A DNA stretch of 64,000 nucleotides, taken from assembly GCF_023130475.1 (NCBI RefSeq), contig NZ_JAKHEX010000001.1:248001-312000 (forward strand), given 5' to 3'. Within the stretch, counting starts at the first letter, position 1; each line of letters begins with the position of its first letter. The DNA comes from Aciditerrimonas ferrireducens. Its GTDB lineage: Bacteria; Actinomycetota; Acidimicrobiia; Acidimicrobiales; UBA8190. Positions 1 through 9,389 of this stretch are shown piece after piece. Below the pieces are notes generated by a model that made no database searches, was not told where the DNA came from, and saw only the letters and a program-made list of their open reading frames with translations. Both the position numbers and the translations under genes were made by a program.

Positions 1-10
1 GAGGGGACCT

Positions 11-583
11 GTGAGCGCGCCCACCCTCGCCGAGCGGCCCCGGCTCAAGCAGCGCTACGACGCCGAGATCCGCCAGCGGCTCCAGCAGGAGCTGGGCCTG
101 CGCAACGTCATGCAGGTCCCCCGGCTCGAGAAGATCGTCGTGAACATGGGGGTTGGCCGGGCCGCCCAGTCCCCCTCGCTCCTGGAGGGGGCCCTGCGGG
201 ACCTGGCCACCATCACCGGGCAGAAACCCTTGGTGACCAAGGCCCGGCGGTCCATCGCCGGCTTCAAGCTGCGCGAGGGCATGGCCATCGGGGCCAAGGT
301 CACCCTCCGAGGCGACCGGGCCTGGGAGTTCCTGGACCGGCTGATCTCGATCGCCATCCCCCGCATCCGAGACTTCCGGGGCCTCTCCCCGCGGTCCTTC
401 GACGGGCGGGGCAATTACACCTTCGGCGTGACCGAGCAGCTCATCTTCCCCGAGGTCGACTACGACAGCGTCGACCAGGTGCGAGGCATGGACATCACCA
501 TCTGCACGACCGCCCGGACGGACGAGGAGGGCCGGGCCTTCCTCCGGGCGTTCGGCTTCCCCTTCAGGCAGGAGGGCGTCTGA
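11..583 (+). CDS. rplE: 50S ribosomal protein L5
   Basis: This 190-residue protein is L5, which binds 5S rRNA in the large-subunit central protuberance. The core opens with the usual arginine-rich [11 protein letters not shown] segment and contains NMGVGRAAQ and the [15 protein letters not shown] block typical of the family. It starts at a GTG preceded by GAGGGGA at the window edge. It is the first gene here of the spc ribosomal operon, followed within 5 nt by rpsN; rplX and rplN would be expected just outside the window. Confidence 0.97.
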   Translation: MSAPTLAERPRLKQRYDAEIRQRLQQELGLRNVMQVPRLEKIVVNMGVGRAAQSPSLLEGALRDLATITGQKPLVTKARRSIAGFKLREGMAIGAKVTLRGDRAWEFLDRLISIAIPRIRDFRGLSPRSFDGRGNYTFGVTEQLIFPEVDYDSVDQVRGMDITICTTARTDEEGRAFLRAFGFPFRQEGV

Positions 584-587
584 CCCC

Positions 588-773
588 ATGGCCAAGAAAG
601 CGCTGATCCAGAAGCAGCAGCGAACCCCGAAGTTCAAGGTGCGGGCCTACAGCCGGTGCCGGCGCTGCGGACGGCCCCACTCGGTGTACCGCAAGTTCGG
701 GCTCTGCCGGATCTGCCTGCGGGTGATGGTGCACGCCGGCGAGGTGCCGGGCGTGACGAAGGCCAGCTGGTGA
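588..773 (+). CDS. rpsN: 30S ribosomal protein S14, zinc-binding type
   Basis: This 61-residue protein is the short, zinc-ribbon form of S14 (type Z), a small-subunit head protein. Cysteines 24, 27, 40 and 43 form the CxxC-x12-CxxC zinc site, and the C-terminus ends with the usual [12 protein letters not shown] zinc-independent S14 paralogue may exist elsewhere in the genome, as in many actinobacteria. It lies between rplE and rpsH in the standard spc order. Confidence 0.97.
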   Translation: MAKKALIQKQQRTPKFKVRAYSRCRRCGRPHSVYRKFGLCRICLRVMVHAGEVPGVTKASW

Positions 774-789
774 GGGGAGGGACAGGCCT

Positions 790-1194
790 GTGACCATGAC
801 CGACCCCATCGCCGACATGCTGACCCGGATTCGCAACGCCAACATGGCGATGCACGACACCGTCAGCATGCCCAGCTCCAAGCTCAAGGAAGCCCTGGCC
901 AGCATCTTGGTCAAGGAGGGCTACATCGAGGGCTACGAGGTCACCCCGGCGCCCAAGGGGCCCGGCTCGGTGCTGCGCATCAAGATGAAGTACGCCCCCG
1001 ACCGCACCCGGACCATCGGGGGCCTGCGTCGGGTCTCGAAGCCGGGGCTCCGCATCTACGCCCAGGCCGACCGTCTGCCCCGGGTCCTGGGCGGCATGGG
1101 GGTGGCGGTGGTCTCCACCAGCCAAGGGCTCATGACCGACAAGGAGGCCCGGCGGCGCCGGGTCGGTGGCGAGGTGCTCTGCTATGTCTGGTGA
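790..1194 (+). CDS. rpsH: 30S ribosomal protein S8
   Basis: S8 organises the central domain of 16S rRNA. The N-terminus [14 protein letters not shown] and the C-terminal [20 protein letters not shown] are family signatures, and the length (134 aa) is normal. GTG at 790 has a GGGAGGGA ribosome site 6 nt upstream and is preferred; ATG at 796 would shorten the protein by two residues. It is followed by rplF after 12 nt. Confidence 0.97.
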   Translation: MTMTDPIADMLTRIRNANMAMHDTVSMPSSKLKEALASILVKEGYIEGYEVTPAPKGPGSVLRIKMKYAPDRTRTIGGLRRVSKPGLRIYAQADRLPRVLGGMGVAVVSTSQGLMTDKEARRRRVGGEVLCYVW

Positions 1195-1206
1195 GGAGGT
1201 CCGCTG

Positions 1207-1746
1207 ATGTCCCGCATCGGCCGCGCCCCGGTGCCGTTGCCGGCCGGGGTCACCGTGGGGGTGGAGGGCCGGCTGGTCACCGTCCAGGGGCCCCAGGGAA
1301 CGCTGACCCATGAGCTCCCCGAGCCCATCTCGGTCCGCCAGGAGGACGGCCAGCTGCTCGTCGAGCGGGCGAACGACGAGCGGCGCAGCCGGGCCCTCCA
1401 CGGCCTGACCCGGACCCTGGTGGCCAACATGGTCACCGGGGTGACCCAGGGGTTCGCCAAGGAGCTGGAGATCGTTGGGGTGGGTTACCGGGCCCAGGCC
1501 AAGGGGCAAAACGCCCTGGAGCTGGCCCTCGGGTTCTCCCACCCGGTCGAGGTGCAGGCCCCCGAGGGCATCAGCTTCGAGGTGCCCACCCCCACCCGGA
1601 TCGTGGTCCGGGGGATCGACAAGTGCAAGGTCGGCCAGGTGGCCGCCGACATCCGCAAGATCCGCAAGCCCGAGCCGTACAAGGGCAAGGGCGTGCGCTA
1701 CGCCGGCGAGCGCGTCCTGCGCAAGGCCGGGAAGGCGGCGAAGTGA
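1207..1746 (+). CDS. rplF: 50S ribosomal protein L6
   Basis: L6 sits near the factor-binding centre of the large subunit. The 179-residue protein begins [15 protein letters not shown] and ends with the diagnostic [14 protein letters not shown] block, followed by a basic tail. Two repeated L6 folds fit the length. An AGGAGG ribosome site precedes the ATG. The stop is separated from the rplR start by a single base, indicating translational coupling. Confidence 0.97.
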   Translation: MSRIGRAPVPLPAGVTVGVEGRLVTVQGPQGTLTHELPEPISVRQEDGQLLVERANDERRSRALHGLTRTLVANMVTGVTQGFAKELEIVGVGYRAQAKGQNALELALGFSHPVEVQAPEGISFEVPTPTRIVVRGIDKCKVGQVAADIRKIRKPEPYKGKGVRYAGERVLRKAGKAAK

Positions 1747-1747
1747 G

Positions 1748-2113
1748 ATGAGCCTGACAGCGAAGCACAAGCGGGAGCTCAGGCAGCGCCGGCACCAGCG
1801 GGTCCGGCGCCGGGTCCAGGGCACGAGCACCCGTCCCCGCCTGGCCGTCTTCCGCTCGGCCCGACACATCAGCGCCCAGGTCATCGACGACAGCGCGGGC
1901 CGGACCCTGGCGGCCGCCTCGACCGTCGAGCCGGCCCTCCGGGACAAGCCGGGCGGCAACGTGGCCGCTGCCCGCGAGGTCGGCCGGCTGGTGGCCGAGC
2001 GGGCCCGCCAGGCAGGGGTGGCGACCGTGGTCTTCGACCGGGGCGGCTACCGCTTTCACGGGAGGGTGGCCGCGCTGGCCGAGGCCGCCCGCGAGGCAGG
2101 ACTGGAGTTCTGA
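1748..2113 (+). CDS. rplR: 50S ribosomal protein L18
   Basis: This 121-residue protein is L18, a 5S rRNA-binding protein. It has the basic N-terminus ([18 protein letters not shown]), the [20 protein letters not shown] strand region and the C-terminal [20 protein letters not shown] block. The ATG at 1748 lies one base past the rplF stop; a longer upstream reading in this frame is antisense-like noise inside rplF and is not used. rpsE follows one base after the stop. Confidence 0.96.
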   Translation: MSLTAKHKRELRQRRHQRVRRRVQGTSTRPRLAVFRSARHISAQVIDDSAGRTLAAASTVEPALRDKPGGNVAAAREVGRLVAERARQAGVATVVFDRGGYRFHGRVAALAEAAREAGLEF

Positions 2114-2114
2114 G

Positions 2115-2663
2115 ATGCTCGACGGGCAGTTCGAAGAACGAACCATCCGGGTGAACCGGGTGGCCAAGGTGGTCAAGGGTGGCCGCCGCTTCTCCTTTAC
2201 CGCCCTCATGGTGGTCGGAGACGGCAACGGCCGGGTCGGCCTGGGCTACGGCAAGGCCAAGGAGGCCGGCCTGGCCGTCCAGAAGGGCATCGAAGAGGCC
2301 CGCAAGCAGATGTTCTCGGTGCCCTTGGCCGGTTCCACCATCACCCACCCGGTCATCGGCGAGGCCGGGGCCGGCCGGGTCCTCCTGAAGCCGGCCGCGC
2401 CCGGTACCGGGGTCATCGCCGGCGGGGCCGCCCGGGCCATCTTGGAGCTGGCCGGGATCCACGACGTGCTCTGCAAGTCGCTCGGCTCCTCGAACGGCAT
2501 CAACGTCGCCCACGCCACCATCGCCGGGCTCCGGGCCCTCCGGCGGCCCGAGGAGGTGGCCCGGCTGCGCGGCAAGGAGCCCGACGAGGTGGTGCCCCGA
2601 GGCGTCCTGCGGGCCTACCGGGAGCGGCAGCGTGCCCAGGACCTCTTCCAGGAGGTGAGCTGA
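2115..2663 (+). CDS. rpsE: 30S ribosomal protein S5
   Basis: S5 contributes to translational fidelity in the small-subunit body. The 182-residue sequence has the double-stranded-RNA-binding-like N-domain ([32 protein letters not shown]) and the C-terminal S5 domain ([17 protein letters not shown]). The start is translationally coupled to rplR and the last base overlaps the rpmD start. Confidence 0.97.
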   Translation: MLDGQFEERTIRVNRVAKVVKGGRRFSFTALMVVGDGNGRVGLGYGKAKEAGLAVQKGIEEARKQMFSVPLAGSTITHPVIGEAGAGRVLLKPAAPGTGVIAGGAARAILELAGIHDVLCKSLGSSNGINVAHATIAGLRALRRPEEVARLRGKEPDEVVPRGVLRAYRERQRAQDLFQEVS

Positions 2664-2923
2664 TGGGGGCCATCCGGGTCACCCAGGTCCGTTCGTCCAT
2701 CGGCACCAAGCCCAAGCACCGGGGGACCCTCCGGGCCCTCGGCCTCAGGGGCGTGGGTCGCAGCCGGGTCCTGCCGGACCGCCCCGAGGTCCGGGGCATG
2801 CTGGCTCGGGTGCCCCACCTGGTCAGTGTGGAAGAGCTCGAGGACGCTGCCTGGGAAGCCCAGGTGGCGGCCCGCCAGCGCCGGTCGACCGCTGGTCGCC
2901 GGCAGGAGGAGACCCAGGCATGA
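2663..2923 (+). CDS. rpmD: 50S ribosomal protein L30
   Basis: The first 60 residues are a standard bacterial L30 (VTQVRSSIGTKPKHRGTL, LGLRGVGRSRVLPD). The protein is 86 aa, about 25 residues longer than the usual L30, with a charged tail (WEAQVAARQRRSTAGRRQEE) that has no recognisable domain. It overlaps rpsE by one base and rplO by four bases (ATGA), so the three genes are probably translated in a coupled way. Confidence 0.95.
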   Translation: MGAIRVTQVRSSIGTKPKHRGTLRALGLRGVGRSRVLPDRPEVRGMLARVPHLVSVEELEDAAWEAQVAARQRRSTAGRRQEETQA

Positions 2924-3414
2924 CGGTGAAGCTCCACGACCTCAAGCCCCCCCGCGGGGCCCATCGGGCGAAGCGTCGGGTGGCCCGGGGCATCGGGGGC
3001 AAGGGCGGCAAGACCGCCGGTCGGGGCACGAAGGGCCAAGGGGCTCGGGACACCATCCCCTTGGGCTTCGAGGGCGGCCAGCTGCCCCTCACCCAGCGGA
3101 TCCCCAAGCTCCGGGGGTTCGCCAACCCCTTCCGGGTGGCCTACGAGCCGGTCAACCTCGACACCCTGGCCTGCTTCGAGGGGCACGAAGCCACCCCTGA
3201 GACCCTGGCCGCGGCCGGCCTGGTCAAGAAGGGTGCCCTGGTGAAGCTCCTCGGCCGGGGGACCATCGAGCGTCCCCTCACCGTCCGTGTCCACGCGGCG
3301 TCGGCGGCAGCCCGAGCGGCGGTCGAGGCCGCGGGGGGCCGGGTCGAGCTCCTGCCCCTGCCTTTCGGCCACGGCCGGCCCCCCTCGGCGGGCAACGCCC
3401 TGGCCAACCGCTGA
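2920..3414 (+). CDS. rplO: 50S ribosomal protein L15
   Basis: L15 is an early-assembly large-subunit protein. It starts with KLHDLKPPRGAHRAKRRVARG and the glycine-rich GGKGGKTAGRGTKGQGAR loop, followed by GFEGGQLPLTQRIPKLRGF, all diagnostic. The length is 164 aa, slightly above average. The ATG overlaps the rpmD stop. About 114 nt separate it from secY, the first real gap in the operon. Confidence 0.97.
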   Translation: MTVKLHDLKPPRGAHRAKRRVARGIGGKGGKTAGRGTKGQGARDTIPLGFEGGQLPLTQRIPKLRGFANPFRVAYEPVNLDTLACFEGHEATPETLAAAGLVKKGALVKLLGRGTIERPLTVRVHAASAAARAAVEAAGGRVELLPLPFGHGRPPSAGNALANR

Positions 3415-3467
3415 GCCGGCTCGGGACGACCCGCCGGACCCGGCCGCCCGAGTCCGTCCCCAGCCGG

Positions 3468-3473
3468 TAACCT
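3468..3473 (+). promoter_or_regulatory. Possible -10 element upstream of secY
   Basis: TAACCT in the 114-nt gap before secY resembles the -10 hexamers seen elsewhere in this window. There is no clear -35 match 17 nt upstream, so an internal promoter for secY-adk-map is only a suggestion. Confidence 0.3.
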
Positions 3474-3528
3474 GCGGGCCGGCGAGCCGGAGACCGGTCA
3501 GCGACCCCCTGGTGGGGGAGGAGCGGAG

Positions 3529-4818
3529 ATGCTGTCGAGCCTCAAGAACATCTTCAAGGTCCCGGACCTGCGGAACAAGGTGCTCTTCACCTTGTTCATC
3601 ATCGTCGTCTACGAGGTCGGGGCGAACGTCATCGTCCCCTACGTCAACTTCTCCGCCATCCAGCAGATCGAGGCCTCGGCGAAGTCGGCCGGCATCCTCG
3701 GCTACCTCAACCTCTTCTCCGGCGGGGGCCTCCTCCGGATGGCCGTCTTCGGCCTGGGCATCATGCCCTACATCACCAGCTCCATCATCATCCAGCTCCT
3801 CACCACCGTGATCCCGAAGCTGGAGGAGTGGCGGGACCAGGGAGCGGTCGGGCAGAAGAAGCTCACCCAGACCACCCGCTACTTGACCGTCGTCCTGGCC
3901 GTCCTGCAGGCCTCGGGCCTCGTCTACGTCTTCCACACCAACGCCGCCAGCCTCCTCGGCGGCAACGTCAACAACCTCATCCTCCACTTCACCATCTGGA
4001 AGGCCATCTTCATCGTCCTGACCCTCACGGCCGGCACCGCCCTGGTCATGTGGCTGGCCGAGCTCATCACCCAGCGGGGGGTGGGCAACGGCATGTCCAT
4101 CCTCATCTTCGTGAACGTCGTCGCCGGCATCCCGGCCGGGGGGGCCGGGGTGCTCTCCGAGGGCGGCAAGGTGGAGTTCGGGGTCATGGTCCTGCTGACC
4201 CTGGTCCTCTTGGTCTGGGTGGTCTTCATGGAGCAGGGCCAGCGCCGCATCCCGGTGACCTTCGCCAAGCGGGTGGTCGGCCGCCGGACCTACGGGGGAT
4301 CGTCGACCTACATCCCCTTGAAGGTCAACCAGTCCGGGGTCATCCCCATCATCTTCGCCAGCTCCCTGCTCTACATCCCGGTCCTGCTCTCCAACCTCCT
4401 TCCCTCTACGAGCTTCCGGACCTTCGTGAACGACCACATCCAGCCGACCAACTACCTCTACGTGGTCGTCTACGGCATCTTGATCTTCGCCTTCACCTTC
4501 TTCTACGTCTACGTGGCCTTCGACCCCCACCAGCAGGCGGACATCTTGCGCAAGCAGGGAGGCTTCATCCCCGGCATCCGCCCTGGGCCGCCCACCGAGC
4601 GGTACCTGTCCCGGATCCTCAACCGCATCACCGTCCCCGGTGGCCTCTACCTGGCCATCGTGGCCGTCGCCCCCAGCTTCCTCATGGCGGCCTGGCACAT
4701 CACCGCCTACCCCTACTACGGGACGACGCTGCTCATCGCCGTCGGGGTTACCCTCGAGACCATGAAGCAGATCGACAGCCAGCTCATGATGCGGAACTAC
4801 GCAGGGTTCCTGCAGTAG
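3529..4818 (+). CDS. secY: Preprotein translocase subunit SecY
   Basis: SecY forms the protein-conducting channel of the inner membrane with SecE and SecG. The 429-residue protein has about ten hydrophobic segments and family motifs such as GLGIMPYITSSIIIQLLT (plug/TM2 region), QRGVGNGMSILIF and GGFIPGIRPGPPTERYL. A GGGGGAGGAG ribosome site precedes the ATG. Position between rplO and adk is the classic spc arrangement. Confidence 0.98.
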   Translation: MLSSLKNIFKVPDLRNKVLFTLFIIVVYEVGANVIVPYVNFSAIQQIEASAKSAGILGYLNLFSGGGLLRMAVFGLGIMPYITSSIIIQLLTTVIPKLEEWRDQGAVGQKKLTQTTRYLTVVLAVLQASGLVYVFHTNAASLLGGNVNNLILHFTIWKAIFIVLTLTAGTALVMWLAELITQRGVGNGMSILIFVNVVAGIPAGGAGVLSEGGKVEFGVMVLLTLVLLVWVVFMEQGQRRIPVTFAKRVVGRRTYGGSSTYIPLKVNQSGVIPIIFASSLLYIPVLLSNLLPSTSFRTFVNDHIQPTNYLYVVVYGILIFAFTFFYVYVAFDPHQQADILRKQGGFIPGIRPGPPTERYLSRILNRITVPGGLYLAIVAVAPSFLMAAWHITAYPYYGTTLLIAVGVTLETMKQIDSQLMMRNYAGFLQ

Positions 4819-4826
4819 CCGGGCCG

Positions 4827-5534
4827 GTGGTACCCGGAGCGAGACTCGTGGTCCTCGGCAAGCAGGGGGCCGGCAAGGGAACACAGTGCGTGCGCCTTTC
4901 GCACCTCTACGTGGTGCCGCACATCTCGACGGGCGACATGCTGCGCGCCGCCGTGAAGTCCGGTTCGCCGCTGGGCGAGAAGATCCGGGAGGTCATGGAC
5001 CGGGGCGAGCTGCTCTCCGACGAGCTGGTCGGCGAGATGGTGGCCCAGCGCCTGGCCGAGCCCGACGCTCGGGCCCGGGGCTTCATCCTCGACGGCTACC
5101 CCCGCACCGTCCGCCAGGCCGAGATGCTGGCCCAGATCCTCGCCCCCCTGGACATCGACCTGGCCATCGACATCGAGGTGCCCACCGAGCGGGTCTTGAA
5201 GCGCCTGGCCGACCGGCGGGTCTGCAGCGACTGCGGGGCCAACTACTCGGTCCAGGCGCCGCCGAAGGTCAACTGGACCTGCGACGTCTGCGGCGGGGAG
5301 GTCGTCCAGCGGGAGGACGACACCGAGGAGGCCATCCGTCGACGCCTGGCCCTCTACGAGCGGGAGACCGCGCCCCTCATCGCCTGGTACGCCGAGCGGG
5401 GCCAGTTGGCCCAGGTGAACGGGGTCGGGACGGTCGAGGCCGTCTCCCGACGGATCGTCCGGGCGATCGAGGAGCGACGCTCCCCCCGGCCGGCGCGGCC
5501 CCGCCGCCGGGGGACCAAGGGGGGGGCCTCGTGA
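4827..5534 (+). CDS. adk: Adenylate kinase, zinc-lid form
   Basis: Adenylate kinase interconverts 2 ADP with ATP and AMP. The P-loop reads GKQGAGKGT near the N-terminus, followed by the AMP-binding HISTGDML and the GFILDGYPRTVRQAE block. The LID carries CSDCGANYS and CDVCGGEV, a four-cysteine zinc site. Two GTG starts are possible: 4827 keeps the whole first beta strand (ARLVVLG), while 4848 has the better GGAG ribosome site 9 nt upstream but loses two strand residues. The C-terminus has an extra proline/arginine-rich tail. It overlaps map by four bases. Confidence 0.95.
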   Translation: MVPGARLVVLGKQGAGKGTQCVRLSHLYVVPHISTGDMLRAAVKSGSPLGEKIREVMDRGELLSDELVGEMVAQRLAEPDARARGFILDGYPRTVRQAEMLAQILAPLDIDLAIDIEVPTERVLKRLADRRVCSDCGANYSVQAPPKVNWTCDVCGGEVVQREDDTEEAIRRRLALYERETAPLIAWYAERGQLAQVNGVGTVEAVSRRIVRAIEERRSPRPARPRRRGTKGGAS

Positions 5535-6271
5535 GGCGCCGTCCCGAGGAGCTGGCCAAGATGCGCCGGGCCGGCCGGGTCGTGGCCGAGATGCACGAGG
5601 CCACCCGCGCCGCCATCCGGCCCGGGGTCACCACCGCCGAGCTCGACGCCGTGGCCCGGGAGGTCCTCGAGCGGCGAGGGGCCCGGTCGAACTTCCTCGG
5701 CTACCACGGCTACCCGGCGGTCATCTGCACCTCCCCGAACGAGGTCATCGTCCACGGCATCCCCGGCCCCCGGGTCCTCGAGGAGGGCGACATCGTCTCC
5801 ATCGACTGCGGGGCCATCGTCGAGGGCTACCACGGGGACGCCGCCTACACCGCCCCGGTCGGGGAGGTCGACGAGGCATCCCGCCGGCTCATCGAGGTCA
5901 CCGAGGCCAGCCTCTGGGCCGGGATCGACCAGCTCCGCCCGGGCAACCGCCTCCACGAGGTCGGTCGGGCGGTCCAGCGGGTGGCCGAGGCCGCTGGGTT
6001 CTCGGTGGTCCGGGAGTACGTGGGCCACGCCATCGGCACCGCCATGCACGAGGAGCCCCAGGTGCCCAACTACTGGCCCGGCAACCCCGGTCCCCTGCTC
6101 AAGACCGGCATGGTCTTCGCCGTCGAGCCCATGGTGAACGCCGGCGGGCCGGGGACCGTCCTGCTGGCCGACGGCTGGAGCGTGGTCACCGCCGATGGGT
6201 CCCGCTCGGCCCACTTCGAGCACACCATCGCCGTCACCGACGACGGCCCCGAGGTCCTGACCCTCCCCTGA
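5531..6271 (+). CDS. map: Methionine aminopeptidase, type I
   Basis: This M24A enzyme removes the initiator methionine from nascent proteins. The 246-residue sequence keeps the metal-binding aspartates (SIDCGAIVEGYHGDAAYT), the histidine in GHAIGTAMHEEPQVPNY, and glutamates in FAVEPMV and FEHTIAVT. The start is a GTG that overlaps the adk stop (GTGA), so adk and map are translationally coupled. A non-coding gap with a promoter-like element separates it from infA. Confidence 0.96.
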   Translation: MRRRPEELAKMRRAGRVVAEMHEATRAAIRPGVTTAELDAVAREVLERRGARSNFLGYHGYPAVICTSPNEVIVHGIPGPRVLEEGDIVSIDCGAIVEGYHGDAAYTAPVGEVDEASRRLIEVTEASLWAGIDQLRPGNRLHEVGRAVQRVAEAAGFSVVREYVGHAIGTAMHEEPQVPNYWPGNPGPLLKTGMVFAVEPMVNAGGPGTVLLADGWSVVTADGSRSAHFEHTIAVTDDGPEVLTLP

Positions 6272-6329
6272 GCCGGTCGTCCTGCGGTCCTCCGCCGACC
6301 CCGGGGAGCCAGGCGACGTGGCGACGTGG

Positions 6330-6335
6330 TAGCAT
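6330..6335 (+). promoter_or_regulatory. Possible -10 element upstream of infA
   Basis: TAGCAT lies in the gap between map and infA, about 130 nt before the infA reading frame proper. It would give a leader of roughly 120 nt. No convincing -35 hexamer is seen, so this is a weak promoter call. Confidence 0.35.
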
Positions 6336-6464
6336 CGTGGACCGTCCCGGAGCGGCCCTGTGGCGCGCCTCGGGGCCCGGTCGGACGGCCTGACGGGGCC
6401 GCGTGACCAGGCATCGGCCCCTCGGGCCGGTGGTGCGGAGCCAGCAAAGGCGAGGAGGAGGAAC

Positions 6465-6689
6465 CTGCCCAAGCCGAGAGAGGACGCCATCGTCCTGGAG
6501 GGGACGGTGGTCGAGCCGCTGCCGAACGCCATGTTCCGGGTCGAGCTGGAGAACGGCCACAAGGTCCTGGCCCACAGCTCCGGCAAGATGCGCATGCACC
6601 GCATCCGCATCCTGCCGGGGGACCGGGTCCAGGTTGAGCTGACCCCCTACGACCTGACCCGGGGTCGGATCACCTACCGCTACAAGTGA
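6465..6689 (+). CDS. infA: Translation initiation factor IF-1, likely CTG start
   Basis: IF-1 occupies the ribosomal A site during initiation. The 74-residue S1/OB-fold protein includes [43 protein letters not shown] and the C-terminal [11 protein letters not shown]. The expected N-terminus (PKPREDAI) is preceded by CTG at 6465, with AGGAGG exactly 6 nt upstream. The only ATG/GTG/TTG alternative in frame is GTG at 6360, which would add 35 low-complexity residues never seen in IF-1. A CTG start is therefore favoured. rpmJ follows. Confidence 0.9.
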   Translation: MPKPREDAIVLEGTVVEPLPNAMFRVELENGHKVLAHSSGKMRMHRIRILPGDRVQVELTPYDLTRGRITYRYK

Positions 6690-6774
6690 GCGACCGGCGA
6701 ACGGGCAGCCGGCCCAACGGGCAGGCCAGTCTCCGGCGCGAGGCCCTCCGGAGAGGCGAGCAGGGAGCGAGGCG

Positions 6775-6888
6775 ATGAAGGTTCGACCGAGCGTGAAGCC
6801 CATCTGCGAGAAGTGCAAGGTGATCCGCCGCCACGGCCGGGTGACGGTGATCTGCGAGAACCCGCGCCACAAGCAGCGGCAGGGCTGA
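6775..6888 (+). CDS. rpmJ: 50S ribosomal protein L36, zinc-binding type
   Basis: L36 is the smallest ribosomal protein. The 37-residue reading frame begins [15 protein letters not shown] and holds Cys11, Cys14, Cys27 and His32, the zinc site of the canonical form. It lies between infA and rpsM, the standard alpha-operon position, with AGGGAGCGAGG in front of the ATG as ribosome site. Confidence 0.97.
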   Translation: MKVRPSVKPICEKCKVIRRHGRVTVICENPRHKQRQG

Positions 6889-6921
6889 GCGAGGCAGTAG
6901 GGGACGAGGAAGGGGACCACG

Positions 6922-7302
6922 GTGGCACGAATCGCCGGTGTCGACATCCCCCGCGAGAAGCGGTTGGAGGCGTCGCTCACCTACATCTACGGCATCGGGC
7001 CGACCATGGCCCGGCAGGTCTGCGAGCAGACCGGCACGAACCCCGACACGCGGGTCCGTGACCTGACCGACGAGGAGGTCGCCCGCCTGCGGGCCTACAT
7101 CGACCAGCACCTCAAGGTCGAGGGTGACCTCCGCCGGGACGTCGCCCAGGACATCAAGCGGAAGATGGAGATCGGCTGCTACCAGGGCCTCCGGCACCGT
7201 CGGGGCCTGCCGGTCCGGGGGCAGCGGACCCACACGAACGCCCGGACCCGCAAGGGACCGAAGAAGACCGTCGCCGGGAAGAAGAAGGTTCGGAAGCACT
7301 GA
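6922..7302 (+). CDS. rpsM: 30S ribosomal protein S13
   Basis: S13 contacts the large subunit (B1 bridges) and the P-site tRNA. The 126-aa protein starts [14 protein letters not shown], has [15 protein letters not shown], and ends with [20 protein letters not shown] plus a lysine-rich tail. It starts at GTG after an AGGAAGGGG ribosome site and its last base overlaps the rpsK ATG. Confidence 0.97.
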   Translation: MARIAGVDIPREKRLEASLTYIYGIGPTMARQVCEQTGTNPDTRVRDLTDEEVARLRAYIDQHLKVEGDLRRDVAQDIKRKMEIGCYQGLRHRRGLPVRGQRTHTNARTRKGPKKTVAGKKKVRKH

Positions 7303-7712
7303 TGGCCAGGACCCAGAAGAGCGCGACCGGGGGTGGCCGTCGGCCCCGCCGGCGGGAGCGCAAGAACGTGGCCTACGGCGTGGCCCACATCAAGAGCTCC
7401 TTCAACAACACCATCGTCAGCATCACCGACCACGAGGGCAACGTCCTGGCCTGGGCCTCGGCCGGCAACGTCGGCTTCAAGGGGTCCCGGAAGTCCACGC
7501 CCTTCGCCGCCCAGATGGCGGCCGAGCAGGCGGCCCGGCGGGCCATGGAGCACGGGGTCCGCAAGGTCGACGTGCTGGTCCGAGGGCCCGGCTCAGGGCG
7601 GGAGACGGCCATCCGGTCGATCGCGGCGGCCGGCATCGAGGTGGCCGGCATCAAGGACGTCACCCCCATCCCCCACAACGGCTGCCGCCCGAAGAAGCGG
7701 CGGCGGGTCTAG
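7302..7712 (+). CDS. rpsK: 30S ribosomal protein S11
   Basis: S11 lies on the small-subunit platform. The sequence has a basic, glycine-rich N-terminus, then [35 protein letters not shown], and the C-terminal [18 protein letters not shown], all diagnostic. Length 136 aa is normal for actinobacteria. It is translationally coupled with rpsM by a one-base overlap and followed by rpsD after 18 nt. Confidence 0.97.
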   Translation: MARTQKSATGGGRRPRRRERKNVAYGVAHIKSSFNNTIVSITDHEGNVLAWASAGNVGFKGSRKSTPFAAQMAAEQAARRAMEHGVRKVDVLVRGPGSGRETAIRSIAAAGIEVAGIKDVTPIPHNGCRPKKRRRV

Positions 7713-7730
7713 CGAGGAGCGCAGCCAGAC

Positions 7731-8378
7731 ATGGCTCGGTACATCGGACCGGTCTGCCGGCTCTGCCGGCGGGAGCGGACGAAGCTGTTTTTGAAGGGCG
7801 AGCGGTGCTACTCCATGAAGTGCCCGGTCTCCGAGGCGGTCACCGACCGGCACAGCCGGGCCTACCCGCCCGGCGAGCACGGTCGCGACCGGATGCGCCA
7901 GGGCTCGGAGTACCTGGCCCAGCTGCGGGAGAAGCAGAAGGCCCGGCGGATCTACGGGGTCCTCGAGCGCCAGTTCCGGAACCTCTACGCCGAGGCCAGC
8001 CGCCAGCCGGGCATCACCGGTGAGAACCTCCTGCGCTTCTTGGAGCTCCGCCTCGACAACGTCGCCTTCCGGGCCGTCTGGGGCGCCAGCCGGGCCCAGG
8101 CCCGCCAGCTGGTCCGCCACGGGCACGTCCTGGTGAACGGCAAGCGGGTGACCATCCCGAGCTACCGGGTCCGGGTCGGGGACGTGGTCGCCCTCACCCA
8201 GAAGGGCAAGGAGCTCTACGTGGTCCGGCGGAACCTGGACACCGTGGACCGGCCCCTGCCGCCCTGGTTGGAGGCCAGCGCGGACCGCTTCCAGGTCACC
8301 GTGGCCAGCCTGCCCAAGCGCGAGCACATCGACGAGCCGGTGCGCGAGCAGCTGATCGTCGAGCTCTACTCGAAGTGA
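7731..8378 (+). CDS. rpsD: 30S ribosomal protein S4, zinc-binding type
   Basis: S4 nucleates small-subunit assembly and represses its own operon in some bacteria. The 215-residue protein has an N-terminal four-cysteine site (Cys9, Cys12, Cys26, Cys31), which marks the zinc form, then the S4 RNA-binding domain ([36 protein letters not shown]). It precedes rpoA as expected for the alpha operon. Confidence 0.96.
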   Translation: MARYIGPVCRLCRRERTKLFLKGERCYSMKCPVSEAVTDRHSRAYPPGEHGRDRMRQGSEYLAQLREKQKARRIYGVLERQFRNLYAEASRQPGITGENLLRFLELRLDNVAFRAVWGASRAQARQLVRHGHVLVNGKRVTIPSYRVRVGDVVALTQKGKELYVVRRNLDTVDRPLPPWLEASADRFQVTVASLPKREHIDEPVREQLIVELYSK

Positions 8379-8434
8379 CCGTCACCGGGGCCCGCCTGGG
8401 CCCGCGCCCCACCGCCCGCTGAGGAGCTGTCGCC

Positions 8435-9379
8435 ATGCTGATCATCCAGCGTCCCACCGTCGAGGCCCTCGGGGAGCCCGACCCCTACCTCCAGCGCTTC
8501 GCCATCAGCCCCCTGGAGCCGGGCTTCGGGCACACCCTGGGCAACTCCCTGCGCCGCACCCTCCTGTCCTCCATCCCGGGCGCGGCCGTCACCCAGGTGC
8601 GCTTCGACGACGCCCTCCACGAGTTCACCACCCTGCCGGGGGTCAAGGAGGACGTGACCGACATCCTGCTCAACATCAAGGACCTGGTGCTCCGCTGCAC
8701 CGCCGACGAGCCGGTCCAGCTCCGGGTCGACGTCCGGGGCCCGGCCGAGGTGACCGGGGCCGACCTCCAGGGCAGCGCCGAGGTGGAGGTCCTCAACCCC
8801 GAGCTGCACCTGGCCACGGTCAACGCCAAGGGTCGGCTGGCCATGGACCTCACCGTCGAGCGGGGCCGGGGCTACGCCTCCGCCGAGCGGGTCCGCCAGG
8901 GGGGCAGCGGCACCATCGGGGTCATCCCCCTCGACGCCATCTTCTCCCCCGTCCGCCGGGTGGCCTTCTCGGTCGAGCCGGTCCGGGTGGAGCAGTCCAC
9001 CGACTACGACCGCCTGGTCCTCGAGATCGAGACCGACGGGTCCGTGACGCCCCGCGAGGCCCTGGCCTCGGCTGGCGACACGCTTCGGTCCTTGGTGTCC
9101 TTGGTGGCCGACCTCGAGGAGGCCCCCCAGGGCCTGGAGCTCGGCGAAGTGGGCACCACCGCGCCGGGCTCCCCCGACCTGGACCTGCCCATCGAGGACC
9201 TCGACCTCTCCGAGCGGCCCCGCAACTGCCTGAAGCGGGCCCAGATCAACACCATCGGGGAGCTCATCCAGCGGACCGCCGAGGACCTGCTGGCCATCAC
9301 GAACTTCGGCCAGAAGTCCCTCGACGAGGTGGTCCAGCGGCTCGACGAACGCGGCCTGTCCCTGCGGGTCAAGGACTGA
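8435..9379 (+). CDS. rpoA: RNA polymerase subunit alpha
   Basis: RpoA dimerises to seed RNA polymerase assembly. The N-terminal domain contains [20 protein letters not shown] and the [16 protein letters not shown] dimer region. The C-terminal domain (from about residue 245) contains [20 protein letters not shown] and [15 protein letters not shown], the DNA and activator-contacting fold. The length (314 aa) is normal. rplQ follows after 10 nt. Confidence 0.98.
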   Translation: MLIIQRPTVEALGEPDPYLQRFAISPLEPGFGHTLGNSLRRTLLSSIPGAAVTQVRFDDALHEFTTLPGVKEDVTDILLNIKDLVLRCTADEPVQLRVDVRGPAEVTGADLQGSAEVEVLNPELHLATVNAKGRLAMDLTVERGRGYASAERVRQGGSGTIGVIPLDAIFSPVRRVAFSVEPVRVEQSTDYDRLVLEIETDGSVTPREALASAGDTLRSLVSLVADLEEAPQGLELGEVGTTAPGSPDLDLPIEDLDLSERPRNCLKRAQINTIGELIQRTAEDLLAITNFGQKSLDEVVQRLDERGLSLRVKD

Positions 9380-9389
9380 GGAGAAAGCG

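Noticed and set aside
2500-4884. A 794-codon minus-strand open frame across the ribosomal genes and secY
   Set aside because: It is antisense to clearly conserved genes and rich in simple residues; long antisense frames are expected at this GC content.
6360-6464. GTG 6360 as the infA start
   Set aside because: It would add 35 unconserved residues ahead of a normal IF-1, while AGGAGG is placed for CTG 6465.
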